DNA of 32,000 nt. Origin: an uncultured Chromatiaceae bacterium (GTDB lineage Bacteria > Pseudomonadota > Gammaproteobacteria > DRLM01). The first letter of the stretch is position 1. Each line of letters begins with the position of its first letter. Location of the stretch: NCBI GenBank assembly GCA_945787555.1, contig CALZJG010000053.1, positions 1-32,000 on the forward strand, written 5' to 3'. Under the pieces are notes generated by a model. It ran no database searches. It had not been told where the DNA came from and was given only the letters and a program-made list of their open reading frames with translations. Positions 6,977-14,953 of the stretch are shown in pieces. The position numbers and the translations under genes were made by a program.

Positions 6977-9033
6977 TGGTACCTGAACTTGGTCATTTCG
7001 CACTGATATTAGCCTTCTGTCTGGCCTTGGTTTTGGGTGTGATACCCATCGCCGGCGCGGCCGTGGGGATACCGCGTTGGATGGCGTTGGCGCGACCGGT
7101 GGCGCAAGGCCAATTCGTGTTCGTGGTCTTGGCTTTCGCTGCCCTCACCTATTCCTTCGTCAACAACGATTTTTCTGTGCTGTATGTGGCCAGCCATTCC
7201 AACTCCGACCTGCCGGTGATGTACCGCGTCGCGGCGGTATGGGGCGGGCATGAGGGCTCCTTGTTATTGTGGATATTGATGCTGACCGGCTGGACACTGG
7301 CCGTGAGTGTGTTCAGTAAACATCTGCCCGATGAGATGGTGGCCCGCGTGATCGGTGTCATGGGATTGATCGCGGTGGGTTTTCTCGCCTTCACCCTGTT
7401 TACTTCCAGCCCCTTCGAACGCCTGCTCCCGGCGGCCCCCGACGGGCGTGATTTGAATCCGCTGTTGCAAGATCCCGGCTTGGTGATTCACCCGCCCATG
7501 CTGTACATGGGGTATGTGGGCTTCTCAGTGGCCTTCGCGTTTGCCATCGCCGCCCTGTTGGGCGGCAAACTCGACGCCACTTGGGCGCGCTGGTCGCGTC
7601 CGTGGACCACGGTGGCGTGGCTGTTCCTGACCATCGGGATCGCACTGGGGAGCTGGTGGGCGTATTACGAGTTGGGCTGGGGCGGCTGGTGGTTCTGGGA
7701 TCCGGTCGAAAATGCCTCCTTCATGCCCTGGCTGGTGGGCACCGCCTTGATTCATTCGCTGGCGGTGACTGAGAAACGCGGCAGCTTCAAAAGTTGGACC
7801 GTGTTGCTGGCCATCTTCGCTTTCTCACTGAGCTTGCTCGGCACCTTCCTGGTGCGCTCCGGCGTGCTCACCTCAGTCCATTCCTTCGCCAACGATCCGG
7901 AGCGCGGTTTGTTCATTCTGGTGTTCCTTATCGTGGTGGTGGGCGGCTCGCTGTTGCTGTACGCCTGGCGCGCACCCAAGGTGGGCTTGGGCGGCGGTTT
8001 CGACCTTATTTCCCGCGAGTCCTTGTTGTTGAGCAACAATGTGATGTTCGCGGTGGCGGCAGGCACGGTGTTGCTGGGTACCTTGGCGCCGTTGTTCGTG
8101 GATGCCTTGGTGGCCATTAACGTCCTCGACCAGGCCAACAAGATTTCCGTGGGGCCGCCCTATTTCAATATGGTGTTCGTACCTATCATGGCCTTCGTGG
8201 TGTTTCTCATGGGTGTGGGTCCGGCGGCCAAGTGGAAGAAGGCGCAGATCCCCGAGTTGGCGGTGCGCTTGCGCTGGGCTTTCGCCACGTCATTAGTGGT
8301 GGCGGCGATCGTGCCGTTCATGATGGGCCAGTGGTCGTGGCTGGTGAGTCTCGGCATCCTGATGGCTGCCTGGATCGTGACTACCGTGGCGCAAGGCGTG
8401 CACGAGCGGGTCAGCAAGGCGCGCGGCGAGGGTCTGTGGCTGGTGCGCCTGGTCAAGTTACCCAAGAGTTTTCTCGGTATGCAAACGGCGCATTTCGGCG
8501 TGGCGGTGTTCGTTGTTGGGGTGACCCTGGTTGGTGGTTATAACCTGGAGAAAGACCAGCGCATGAACATCGGCGATACCGTGGACTTGGGGGGGTACAC
8601 GTTCCGCTTCGAGGGCGTATTTAATGTCAAAGGCCCCAACTACGAGGCCGCGCGCGGCAATATCGCGGTGCTCAAGGACGGTAAATACTTGCTGGATCTG
8701 CATCCCGAAAAGCGGGTGTATAAGGTACAGAAGCAGCCCATGACCGAGGCCGGTATCGACAGCGGATTCCTGCGTCATCTGTTCGTCGCGCTGGGTGAAC
8801 CGGCGGGTGGCAATGGCGCGTGGAGCCTGCGCCTGCAGGTCAAGCCATTCATCAGTTGGATTTGGACCGGTTGCGGATTGATGGCGCTAGGCGGATTGTT
8901 GGCGATCAGCGATCGCCGCTACCGGGTATTGGCGCGCAAGCAGCGCCAGGCGCTGGATACGGAAAGTGAATCCACCGAGTCGTCTGCAACGCCCAAGCCC
9001 GCGGTGGCTTATCGTGACGCGGAGGCGCGTTGA
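6976..9033 (+). CDS. ccmF: cytochrome c heme lyase subunit CcmF
   Basis: A 685-residue, many-helix membrane protein of full CcmF length. The WWD heme-handling motif GWGGWWFWDPVENASFMPW is at about residues 234-252, and the conserved histidines lie in VIHPPMLYMGY, ALIHSLAVTEKRG and SVHSFA. With CcmH and CcmI it forms the heme lyase that attaches heme from CcmE to apocytochrome CxxCH motifs. It is joined to both neighbours by one-base TGATG overlaps. No frameshift or truncation was seen. Confidence 0.97.
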   Translation: MVPELGHFALILAFCLALVLGVIPIAGAAVGIPRWMALARPVAQGQFVFVVLAFAALTYSFVNNDFSVLYVASHSNSDLPVMYRVAAVWGGHEGSLLLWILMLTGWTLAVSVFSKHLPDEMVARVIGVMGLIAVGFLAFTLFTSSPFERLLPAAPDGRDLNPLLQDPGLVIHPPMLYMGYVGFSVAFAFAIAALLGGKLDATWARWSRPWTTVAWLFLTIGIALGSWWAYYELGWGGWWFWDPVENASFMPWLVGTALIHSLAVTEKRGSFKSWTVLLAIFAFSLSLLGTFLVRSGVLTSVHSFANDPERGLFILVFLIVVVGGSLLLYAWRAPKVGLGGGFDLISRESLLLSNNVMFAVAAGTVLLGTLAPLFVDALVAINVLDQANKISVGPPYFNMVFVPIMAFVVFLMGVGPAAKWKKAQIPELAVRLRWAFATSLVVAAIVPFMMGQWSWLVSLGILMAAWIVTTVAQGVHERVSKARGEGLWLVRLVKLPKSFLGMQTAHFGVAVFVVGVTLVGGYNLEKDQRMNIGDTVDLGGYTFRFEGVFNVKGPNYEAARGNIAVLKDGKYLLDLHPEKRVYKVQKQPMTEAGIDSGFLRHLFVALGEPAGGNGAWSLRLQVKPFISWIWTGCGLMALGGLLAISDRRYRVLARKQRQALDTESESTESSATPKPAVAYRDAEAR

Positions 9034-9566
9034 TGCTGAGGTCGTTGAAGTTTCTCATTCCGTTCTTGATTTTCGTGGTGCTGGCGGTATTTTTTTGGCA
9101 AGGTCTGTCCCTCAATCCCAGCACCGTGCCTTCGCCGCTGATCGACAAGGCGGCGCCCGCATTCTCTTTGCCGCAGTTGCATGAGCCGGACAAAGTGATC
9201 ACGCCGGCCGATCTCAACGGTCAGGTGTGGATGTTCAATGTCTGGGCGTCGTGGTGCGTGTCATGCCGACAGGAACATCCGGTCTTGATGCAACTCGCCA
9301 AGACCGGTGTAGTGCCCATCTACGGACTCAATTACAAAGACGCCCGCGAGGACGCCATCCGCTGGTTGCAACAATTCGGCAATCCCTACGTGGCCAGCGC
9401 CTTCGACTTGGAAGGACAAGTGGGGATTGATTACGGCGTCTACGGCGTACCCGAGACTTATGTCGTCGATCGTGCTGGCGTGATCCGTCACAAGCATATT
9501 GGTCCTGTGTCGCAGGAAATTCTGCAAAACGAAATTCTACCGATCGTAAGGAAGCTCAAAGGATGA
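9033..9566 (+). CDS. ccmG: thiol:disulfide oxidoreductase CcmG/DsbE
   Basis: A 177-residue membrane-anchored thioredoxin-fold protein. The anchor covers about residues 7-24; the active site is WASWCVSC (Cys75, Cys78) and the cis-Pro loop is GVPETYVVD. It keeps apocytochrome CxxCH cysteines, or CcmH, reduced before heme attachment. I start at the ATG at 9033, which shares one base with the ccmF stop and has GGAGG seven bases upstream; a TTG one codon earlier is a weaker choice. The 3' end overlaps ccmH by ATGA. Confidence 0.96.
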   Translation: MLRSLKFLIPFLIFVVLAVFFWQGLSLNPSTVPSPLIDKAAPAFSLPQLHEPDKVITPADLNGQVWMFNVWASWCVSCRQEHPVLMQLAKTGVVPIYGLNYKDAREDAIRWLQQFGNPYVASAFDLEGQVGIDYGVYGVPETYVVDRAGVIRHKHIGPVSQEILQNEILPIVRKLKG

Positions 9567-10096
9567 AGCGCCTCATAGTCGCGCCCTCTCCCGCACGCAG
9601 TAGTGCGCGCGTTGGAATACAATTGTTGCTGGCCTTGCTGCTGACGCTGTTTGCAGCGCAGACGATGGCCGCCAGCGAGGCGCAGGTTGCGCTCGGTGAT
9701 CAGGCGGTGCAGGAGCGGGTGTTGAAACTTTCCCACCAGCTGCGCTGCCTGGTGTGCCAAGGTCAATCCCTGGCCGAGTCGGATTCGGAGTTTTCCCGCG
9801 ACATGCGTGCCAAGGTGCAGGCCCTGGTGGAGCAGGGCATGAACGACGCAGAGGTGAAAGACTATTTGGTAGAGCGCTACGGCGATTTCATTCTCTATAA
9901 GCCCCCGTTCAAGCCTGAGACCTACCTCCTATGGTTCACCCCGCTGATATTGTTCGCCATCGGCGCCACTGTGCTGCTGGTCAATTTGCGTCGTCGCCGT
10001 CAGCGTGTTGTGGCGGCGGGCGCTCCCCTGTCGGCCGAGGAAGAAACGCGGGTCAAGAAACTCCTGGAAGGGCAGGCGGGGGATAACCAGGCATGA
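9563..10096 (+). CDS. ccmH: cytochrome c maturation protein CcmH (CycL)
   Basis: A 177-residue protein with a cleavable signal (hydrophobic core about residues 19-36, ending near TMA-AS), the redox motif LRCLVCQGQSL (Cys62, Cys65), and a C-terminal membrane helix (about 121-140) followed by a basic stretch. It is the short CcmH form; the TPR portion fused to CcmH in E. coli is the separate CcmI gene here. It presents reduced apocytochrome thiols to CcmF. It overlaps ccmI by four bases. Confidence 0.95.
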   Translation: MKRLIVAPSPARSSARVGIQLLLALLLTLFAAQTMAASEAQVALGDQAVQERVLKLSHQLRCLVCQGQSLAESDSEFSRDMRAKVQALVEQGMNDAEVKDYLVERYGDFILYKPPFKPETYLLWFTPLILFAIGATVLLVNLRRRRQRVVAAGAPLSAEEETRVKKLLEGQAGDNQA

Positions 10097-11346
10097 GTAT
10101 GTTTGTGGTGGTCGCGGCGCTGCTAGTCGCCGCCGCGTTGTTGTTCATCGTCCCGCCGTTGTGGCAGCGTCGCGAGCGCAAGAGCGTCCAGCGCACGCTG
10201 TCTAATCTGGAAATCTACAAGGACCAGCTGCGTGAACTGGAGGCAGACCTGGCCGTCGGCACCATCAGCCAAGAGCAATTCGAGCATGGCAAGATCGAAC
10301 TCGAACGGCGCATGCTCGAGGATGTCACGCCGGAACCCGCCCCTGCTGCCCGCCAAGACAGCGGCGCGGGGCGGAGTGCGGCGGTGGCGGTGGCCCTGGT
10401 GGTGCCGTTGCTCGCGATCTTGATCTATCTGATTCAGGGCAACCCCCAGGGGCTCAACCCTGAATCCGTCACCGTTGAGACCGCCGGCTCCGGCCCGGGC
10501 CATTCGGTGACCATGGATCAAATCGAGGCCATGGTGGTGAGTTTGGCCGAGCGTTTGCAAAACAGTCCCAACGATCCGGAAGGCTGGCGCATGTTGGGCA
10601 AATCGTTGGCGGCCATGGGGCGCCACGAGGAGTCTGCCGATGCGTTCGCGGTCGGTGTGCGCTTGGTGCCCGATGACCCCGACTTGTTGACCGATTATGC
10701 CGACGCCCTGGCCATGACCTCCGAAAATCAGACCTTGGAAGGCCAGCCGCGCGAGCTGATCGAAAAGGCGCTGGCCGTCGACCCCCGCCATCAAAAAGGC
10801 TTATGGCTGGCCGGCACCGCTGCCTATGACCGCGGCGACTACCGGGAAGCGGCGGCCTATTGGGAGCGCTTAATGCCGCTGGTGGAGCCCGGCTCCGAGG
10901 ATGAGCGGCAAGTGCAAAACATCGTTGCCGAAGCGCGCGGTTTAGCGGCGCGCAGCGGATCCCTGCCCGCGCAAGCGCCGCCGGCCTCTGCCGCGGCGGT
11001 CGAGGCGCGGATCTCGGGCGTGGTGAGTGTCAGTCCGGCCGTGGCGGCGCAAGTGACGTCTGGCGATACCTTGTTCGTGTTCGCGCGCGCTGTGCAGGGG
11101 CCACGCATGCCGGTGGCCATCGTGCGCGCCCAGGCCGCTGACTTGCCGTTCACGTTCACGCTGAACGATGCCGCCGCCGTGATGCCCATGGCCAAGTTGT
11201 CCGATTTCAGCGAGGTGGTGGTGGGCGCCCGTTTGTCCAAGTCCGGCAATGCCACACCAGAAAGCGGCGACCTTGAAGGCTATACCAATGCGGTGTCAGT
11301 CGTCGGCGCCGAAGTCCAGGTCGTTATCGATACCGTGGTGCCTTGA
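10093..11346 (+). CDS. ccmI: cytochrome c maturation protein CcmI (TPR apocytochrome chaperone)
   Basis: A 417-residue protein with two N-terminal membrane helices (about residues 2-22 and 96-116) flanking a cytoplasmic loop containing YKDQLRELEADLAVGTIS, the hallmark of CcmI. A periplasmic TPR region follows (GWRMLGKSLAAMGRHEESADAF and later units), then a C-terminal domain resembling the CycH tail (SGDTLFVFARA). It binds the C-termini of apocytochromes and hands them to CcmFH. It closes the canonical ccm operon, though the next gene follows within 48 bases on the same strand. Confidence 0.93.
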   Translation: MSMFVVVAALLVAAALLFIVPPLWQRRERKSVQRTLSNLEIYKDQLRELEADLAVGTISQEQFEHGKIELERRMLEDVTPEPAPAARQDSGAGRSAAVAVALVVPLLAILIYLIQGNPQGLNPESVTVETAGSGPGHSVTMDQIEAMVVSLAERLQNSPNDPEGWRMLGKSLAAMGRHEESADAFAVGVRLVPDDPDLLTDYADALAMTSENQTLEGQPRELIEKALAVDPRHQKGLWLAGTAAYDRGDYREAAAYWERLMPLVEPGSEDERQVQNIVAEARGLAARSGSLPAQAPPASAAAVEARISGVVSVSPAVAAQVTSGDTLFVFARAVQGPRMPVAIVRAQAADLPFTFTLNDAAAVMPMAKLSDFSEVVVGARLSKSGNATPESGDLEGYTNAVSVVGAEVQVVIDTVVP

Positions 11347-11393
11347 TATGAATGTCGCTAGGCGACATTTGCGTATTTTTCCCGGGAGGGAAA

Positions 11394-11996
11394 GTGCGAG
11401 TATTAGAGCGAAGCAAGCACCGGCGCATGGGAGCCAGTTACGTTAAAGTCTGGCGAGCATTTTTGAGCGTGATGGTGATGATGGGCTTGAGCGCGTGTGA
11501 TGCCACAGCGCCGCCGCCCGCCACGGCCATGGCCCAAGGACAGCCTTTCCCGCCGTTGGTCTTGGAGGGCTTGAACGGTGAGCGGGCGAGCATCGCGGAT
11601 TTCGCCGGGCGCTTGGTGATCCTCAATGTGTGGGCGACGTGGTGTCCGCCTTGTCGTAAGGAGTTGCCGAGTTTGCAGCGCTTGAGTGACACGCTGGACC
11701 CGGCGCGCTTCGTGGTGATTGGCTTGTCGGTGGACGATGAAGACCATGTGGTGCGGGAATATCTCATCGATAAGGGCGTGCGTTTCACCAATTACCTCGA
11801 CCGCGAGGGCAAGGTGGTAGAGCCGGCGTTGGAGATCAGTGTGTTTCCCGACACATTTTTCATCGCGCCCGATGGCACCATACTGGGTCGCATCGTCGGT
11901 GAGCGCGATTGGGATGCGGCGGAAGTGCCGCCGGCCTTGGAGGCGGCGTGGCGGGGCGAGGCCCAAGCACTGGGCCGCATCGGCCGTTTACAGTGA
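11394..11996 (+). CDS. TlpA/ResA-like thioredoxin lipoprotein
   Basis: A thioredoxin-fold protein with the redox motif NVWATWCPPCRKELP (Cys84, Cys87 from this start) and a cis-Pro region reading SVFPDTFFIAPDG. The N-terminus has a lipobox-like MGLSAC, so it is probably a periplasm-facing lipoprotein. I choose the GTG at 11394 because GGGAGG lies four bases upstream. An ATG at 11427 gives a more usual short signal, and an ATG at 11352 extends the frame further. It is a second thiol reductase besides CcmG, placed between ccmI and a cytochrome gene, so it may reduce cysteines of the nearby multiheme proteins; that role is inferred. Confidence 0.88.
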   Translation: MRVLERSKHRRMGASYVKVWRAFLSVMVMMGLSACDATAPPPATAMAQGQPFPPLVLEGLNGERASIADFAGRLVILNVWATWCPPCRKELPSLQRLSDTLDPARFVVIGLSVDDEDHVVREYLIDKGVRFTNYLDREGKVVEPALEISVFPDTFFIAPDGTILGRIVGERDWDAAEVPPALEAAWRGEAQALGRIGRLQ

Positions 11997-12058
11997 AGTG
12001 TCGCTTTTGCATGAGTAGGCTTGCTAGCATGATGTGCTGCCATAGTGGGGTGTCGAAA

Positions 12059-12373
12059 ATGACCAGAAATCAAATGATCAAGGCTATCGGTGCGGCCGCC
12101 TTAGGGTGGCTGATGTTGGGTCCGGCGCAGGCCGCCGATCCGCTTAACGGCGCGTCGTTGTATGGTGCCAAGTGCGCCACTTGTCATGGCGCTAACGGCC
12201 GTCCGGTGATGCCGGGCACGCCGGATTTTTCGCGCGGTGAGCGCTTGCTTCGCTCCGACATTGATTTGCTGAAAAGCATCCGTGCCGGTATGGGGGTGAT
12301 GCCCGCCTACCAGGGCTTGCTGAGCGACGATGAAATCCTCGATATCGTGGCGCATCTGCGTACCTTGCGGTGA
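12059..12373 (+). CDS. small periplasmic monoheme cytochrome c
   Basis: A 104-residue class I cytochrome c. The signal peptide covers about residues 1-25 (cleavage near AQA-AD), the heme motif is CATCH (Cys39, Cys42, His43), and the axial Met is probably in GVMPAYQG. The C-terminal helix reads DDEILDIVAHLRTL. The ATG at 12059 has GGGG about eight bases upstream; the frame is open further 5' but would overlap the TlpA-like gene. It probably carries electrons in the periplasm. The 3' end overlaps the propeller lipoprotein gene by GTGA, so the two are co-translated and may work together. Confidence 0.92.
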   Translation: MTRNQMIKAIGAAALGWLMLGPAQAADPLNGASLYGAKCATCHGANGRPVMPGTPDFSRGERLLRSDIDLLKSIRAGMGVMPAYQGLLSDDEILDIVAHLRTLR

Positions 12374-13470
12374 TTCGATTCCTGAAGATTTGTGCGGCGG
12401 CGCTGCTGAGCGGCGTCCTCTCCTCTTGTGGTCAAGCGCAGCAAGCCGCCTCCAGCGATGTGCCCGCGGCGGCGGCCGAGGCGCCCTCGCAGTACCGGGT
12501 GCTGGAATCTTTCGGCGTGGGCGATGACGTCTATGTGCGCTCATTGGCCGTCGACGCGGCCAACAACACCCTGTGGGTGGGCACGTCGGTGGGTGTGCAC
12601 GAGGTCGAATTGGACACTCGCGAACCGCTCAATACCTTCACCCGGGAGCAAGGCCTGGCCAACGAATATGTGTTCGCCATGCTGGTGGATCGCAGCGGCC
12701 ATAAGTGGTTTGGCACCAACGGTGGCGGCGTGACGCGGTATAAGGATGGGGCCTGGAAAACCTTCTTTCCCATGCATGGTTTAGCGGATTACTGGGTGTA
12801 CTCCTTCGGCCAGCAGGCCAGCGGCCCGCTGTGGATAGGCACCTGGTACGGGGTCAATCGTTACGACCCCGCCAGCGGCGAATTCACCAAGTATGTCAAA
12901 GAGTTGGTGAACGAGTGGGTGTACGGGGTGGCGGTCGACCCCGAGGATCGGGTGTGGTTCGCCACCGAGGGGGGGGTGTCGCGGTACGACGGGTCGCAAT
13001 GGCAGTCTTGGACCCACCAAGACGGTCTGGGCGCGCCCAATACCGACAACCTTCCCATCAGCCTCAATTCCGGTCTGGGGACGCGCTCGCGCCATGACCT
13101 CAGCGTGTTGGTGGGGGGGGAGGCGAGCTACAATCCCAACTACGCCTTTTGTATCGAGGCGGAACCGGACGGCGATATCTGGGTCGGTACTTGGGGGGGC
13201 GGTGTGAGTCGCTTCGATGGTAAGAAATGGACCAGTTACACCGCTGCAGACGGTTTGGCCGGCAATATCGTTTTCAGCATGGCGCGCGGGCAGGATGGGG
13301 TGTGGTGGTTCGGGACCAATAACGGCGTGTCCCGTTATGACGGTAAACAATGGCAGACGCTGCGCCGCGGCGACGGTTTGTTCGGCGACAGTGTCTACGC
13401 CGTGGCAGTGACCCCCGACAACGAAGTGTGGGTGGGTACCAAGCGTGGCGTGGCGCGCATCGGGCGCTAG
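12370..13470 (+). CDS. seven-bladed beta-propeller lipoprotein (two-component-propeller repeats)
   Basis: A 366-residue protein with a lipoprotein signal (LSSC, Cys20) and seven visible repeats of the type V(Y/F)...(L/V)W(V/F/I)GT..GV.RYDG..W..(Y/W)T...GL, spanning about residues 55-366. These resemble the Reg_prop repeats found in the periplasmic sensor parts of hybrid two-component systems, but no kinase is attached here. A non-repeat insertion lies between blades 4 and 5 and ends in SYNPNY. The GTG start overlaps the cytochrome stop by four bases. A G8 run at about 13113-13120 does not disturb the frame. It is probably an envelope binding or scaffold protein; the ligand is unknown. Confidence 0.85.
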   Translation: MIRFLKICAAALLSGVLSSCGQAQQAASSDVPAAAAEAPSQYRVLESFGVGDDVYVRSLAVDAANNTLWVGTSVGVHEVELDTREPLNTFTREQGLANEYVFAMLVDRSGHKWFGTNGGGVTRYKDGAWKTFFPMHGLADYWVYSFGQQASGPLWIGTWYGVNRYDPASGEFTKYVKELVNEWVYGVAVDPEDRVWFATEGGVSRYDGSQWQSWTHQDGLGAPNTDNLPISLNSGLGTRSRHDLSVLVGGEASYNPNYAFCIEAEPDGDIWVGTWGGGVSRFDGKKWTSYTAADGLAGNIVFSMARGQDGVWWFGTNNGVSRYDGKQWQTLRRGDGLFGDSVYAVAVTPDNEVWVGTKRGVARIGR

Positions 13471-13480
13471 GAGTAGAGCA

Positions 13481-14725
13481 GTGAAGATCGGATTTCCAGG
13501 TTTGGCGATGTTGTTGATCGTGGTGGGCGGACTGCTGGTGGGCGTCTATCAATTAGGCGCGCAGCGTGGCGCCGACCCCACCGAGTCGGCCTCGACGGCG
13601 TTGCCGACGGCAAGCGGAAGCGGCGCTGCGGTGCAGCCGGTGGCCAATAACCTGCCTCCCAATCATCCGCCCACGGTCACCCCGGTCGGGCGTCCGGGGG
13701 AGCAACCCTTCACCCATTTCCGGGTCGGTAACCGCAACGTCAAAAGCATTTTTTCCGACGGCAATATCGTCTGGATAGGGACGTCGGGCGGTGTGATTCG
13801 CTATGACATCAAAGCCGATCAATACAAACTGTTCGACAACAAGACTCAAGGGCTGCTTTCCAACGGTATCTTCCACGTCAGCCGTATCGGTGACCGCGTC
13901 ATGGTCGGCACCTATGGCGGCGGACTGTCAGTGTATGACCTCAATAAGGAAACCTGGCGTAATTACAACATCCCCGACGGCTTGGCCGATCAGTTCGTCT
14001 ATGACGTGCATCTCGCCAAGAATGGCGATATCTGGGTTGCCACCTGGTCGGGCGCCAACCGCATCAAGGGCGGCCAGCTGGACGATCCCACCCAGTGGGA
14101 ATCCCATACCGTCGAGAGTACCGGAGGCGGTTTGCCCAACCCCTGGGTTTATGCGCTCGATGAGGCGCCTGACGGCTCCATGTGGTTCGCCACCGAATAC
14201 GGTTTGGCGCATTACAAGGACGGCAACTGGCGCAACTGGCAACACCGCGAAGGCCTGGGTGCGCCGTTTGAAGTGGTCAAGGACGCCATCCAGTTCACCA
14301 GCGACCCGGGCAAGGCCTCCTCGCACCATGCCCAGCAGAAGGCCGAACAAGGCTTGCAGGACATCAATGTCGCCTACAATCCCAATTACATCATTTCCCT
14401 AGTGGTGGATAACCAAGGGATGGTGTGGTGTGGTACCTGGGGCGGCGGACTTGCACGCTTCGACGGGACCTCGTGGCGCAATTACACCACCCAGGATGGA
14501 TTGCCCGCCAACCATATCTTCATGCTGTACAAGGACCCTGACGGTCATGTCTGGGCCGGCACCAGTCGCGGTTTGGCGCGTCTCAACGACGACGGCAAGG
14601 GTTTCAGTGTGCTGACCATGGCCGATGGACTCTTCGCCGACAACGTATTCTCCATGTCCAATGCCCCCGACGGCAGCGTGTGGGTGGGGAGCTTCGGCGG
14701 GGTGGCGCGCCTGGCGCACATGTAA
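13481..14725 (+). CDS. seven-bladed beta-propeller membrane-anchored protein, paralog of the preceding gene
   Basis: A 414-residue protein with an N-terminal membrane anchor or uncleaved signal (about residues 4-24), a Ser/Ala/Pro-rich linker, and seven propeller blades of the same W.GT..G..R class. The insertion between blades 4 and 5 is present in the same place and ends in AYNPNY, as in the paralog, so the pair arose by duplication and diverged. The start is a GTG with AGGAG seven bases upstream; an ATG at 13445 lies inside the previous gene and is rejected. It probably forms a periplasmic pair or heterodimer with the lipoprotein propeller, which is an inference from linkage and shared architecture. 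Confidence 0.85.
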   Translation: MKIGFPGLAMLLIVVGGLLVGVYQLGAQRGADPTESASTALPTASGSGAAVQPVANNLPPNHPPTVTPVGRPGEQPFTHFRVGNRNVKSIFSDGNIVWIGTSGGVIRYDIKADQYKLFDNKTQGLLSNGIFHVSRIGDRVMVGTYGGGLSVYDLNKETWRNYNIPDGLADQFVYDVHLAKNGDIWVATWSGANRIKGGQLDDPTQWESHTVESTGGGLPNPWVYALDEAPDGSMWFATEYGLAHYKDGNWRNWQHREGLGAPFEVVKDAIQFTSDPGKASSHHAQQKAEQGLQDINVAYNPNYIISLVVDNQGMVWCGTWGGGLARFDGTSWRNYTTQDGLPANHIFMLYKDPDGHVWAGTSRGLARLNDDGKGFSVLTMADGLFADNVFSMSNAPDGSVWVGSFGGVARLAHM

Positions 14726-14748
14726 GTGATTGAGTGGTGCGCGCCAGG
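14710..14748 (+). terminator. possible hairpin after the propeller genes
   Basis: CCTGGCGCAC at 14710-14719 pairs with 14737-14748 (GTGCGCGCCAGG) apart from a two-base bulge. It overlaps the stop codon and has no T-tract, so it is at best a weak terminator or an mRNA 3' end structure. Confidence 0.25.
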
Positions 14749-14923
14749 ACCTATATTCAACGTCAAAGAACGACCGGTATCTTGCTGTAGCACCACGCGA
14801 TCCTGCCGATAACCCACAGTAGCCTCTAGTGGTGTACCGGAAGTACCTATGTGGAATGACTATCATCTCGCGCTGTGGCCGCAGGGCGGCGGGCGGCGCA
14901 CGTCGGCGGAGAGAAGGAGCGAG

Positions 14924-14953
14924 ATGCGCGCGGTCACAGGGAGTGGCGGGTGA
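14924..14953 (+). CDS. possible 9-residue leader peptide before the GGDEF-EAL gene
   Basis: An ATG preceded by AAGGAG at five bases opens nine codons ending in TGA, and that TGA overlaps the GTG start of the GGDEF-EAL gene as GTGA. Its ribosome binding site is better than that of the main gene, which suggests translational coupling. No other evidence supports expression. Confidence 0.35.
   Translation: MRAVTGSGG

Noticed and set aside
11909-12058. Upstream extension of the small cytochrome
   Set aside because: It would overlap the TlpA-like gene and destroy the signal peptide; ATG 12059 gives a normal signal and has a ribosome site.
13113-13120. Run of eight G in the first propeller gene as a possible frameshift
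   Set aside because: The frame is continuous and the residues on both sides align with the paralog (up to YNPNY and the next blade), so no shift is needed.
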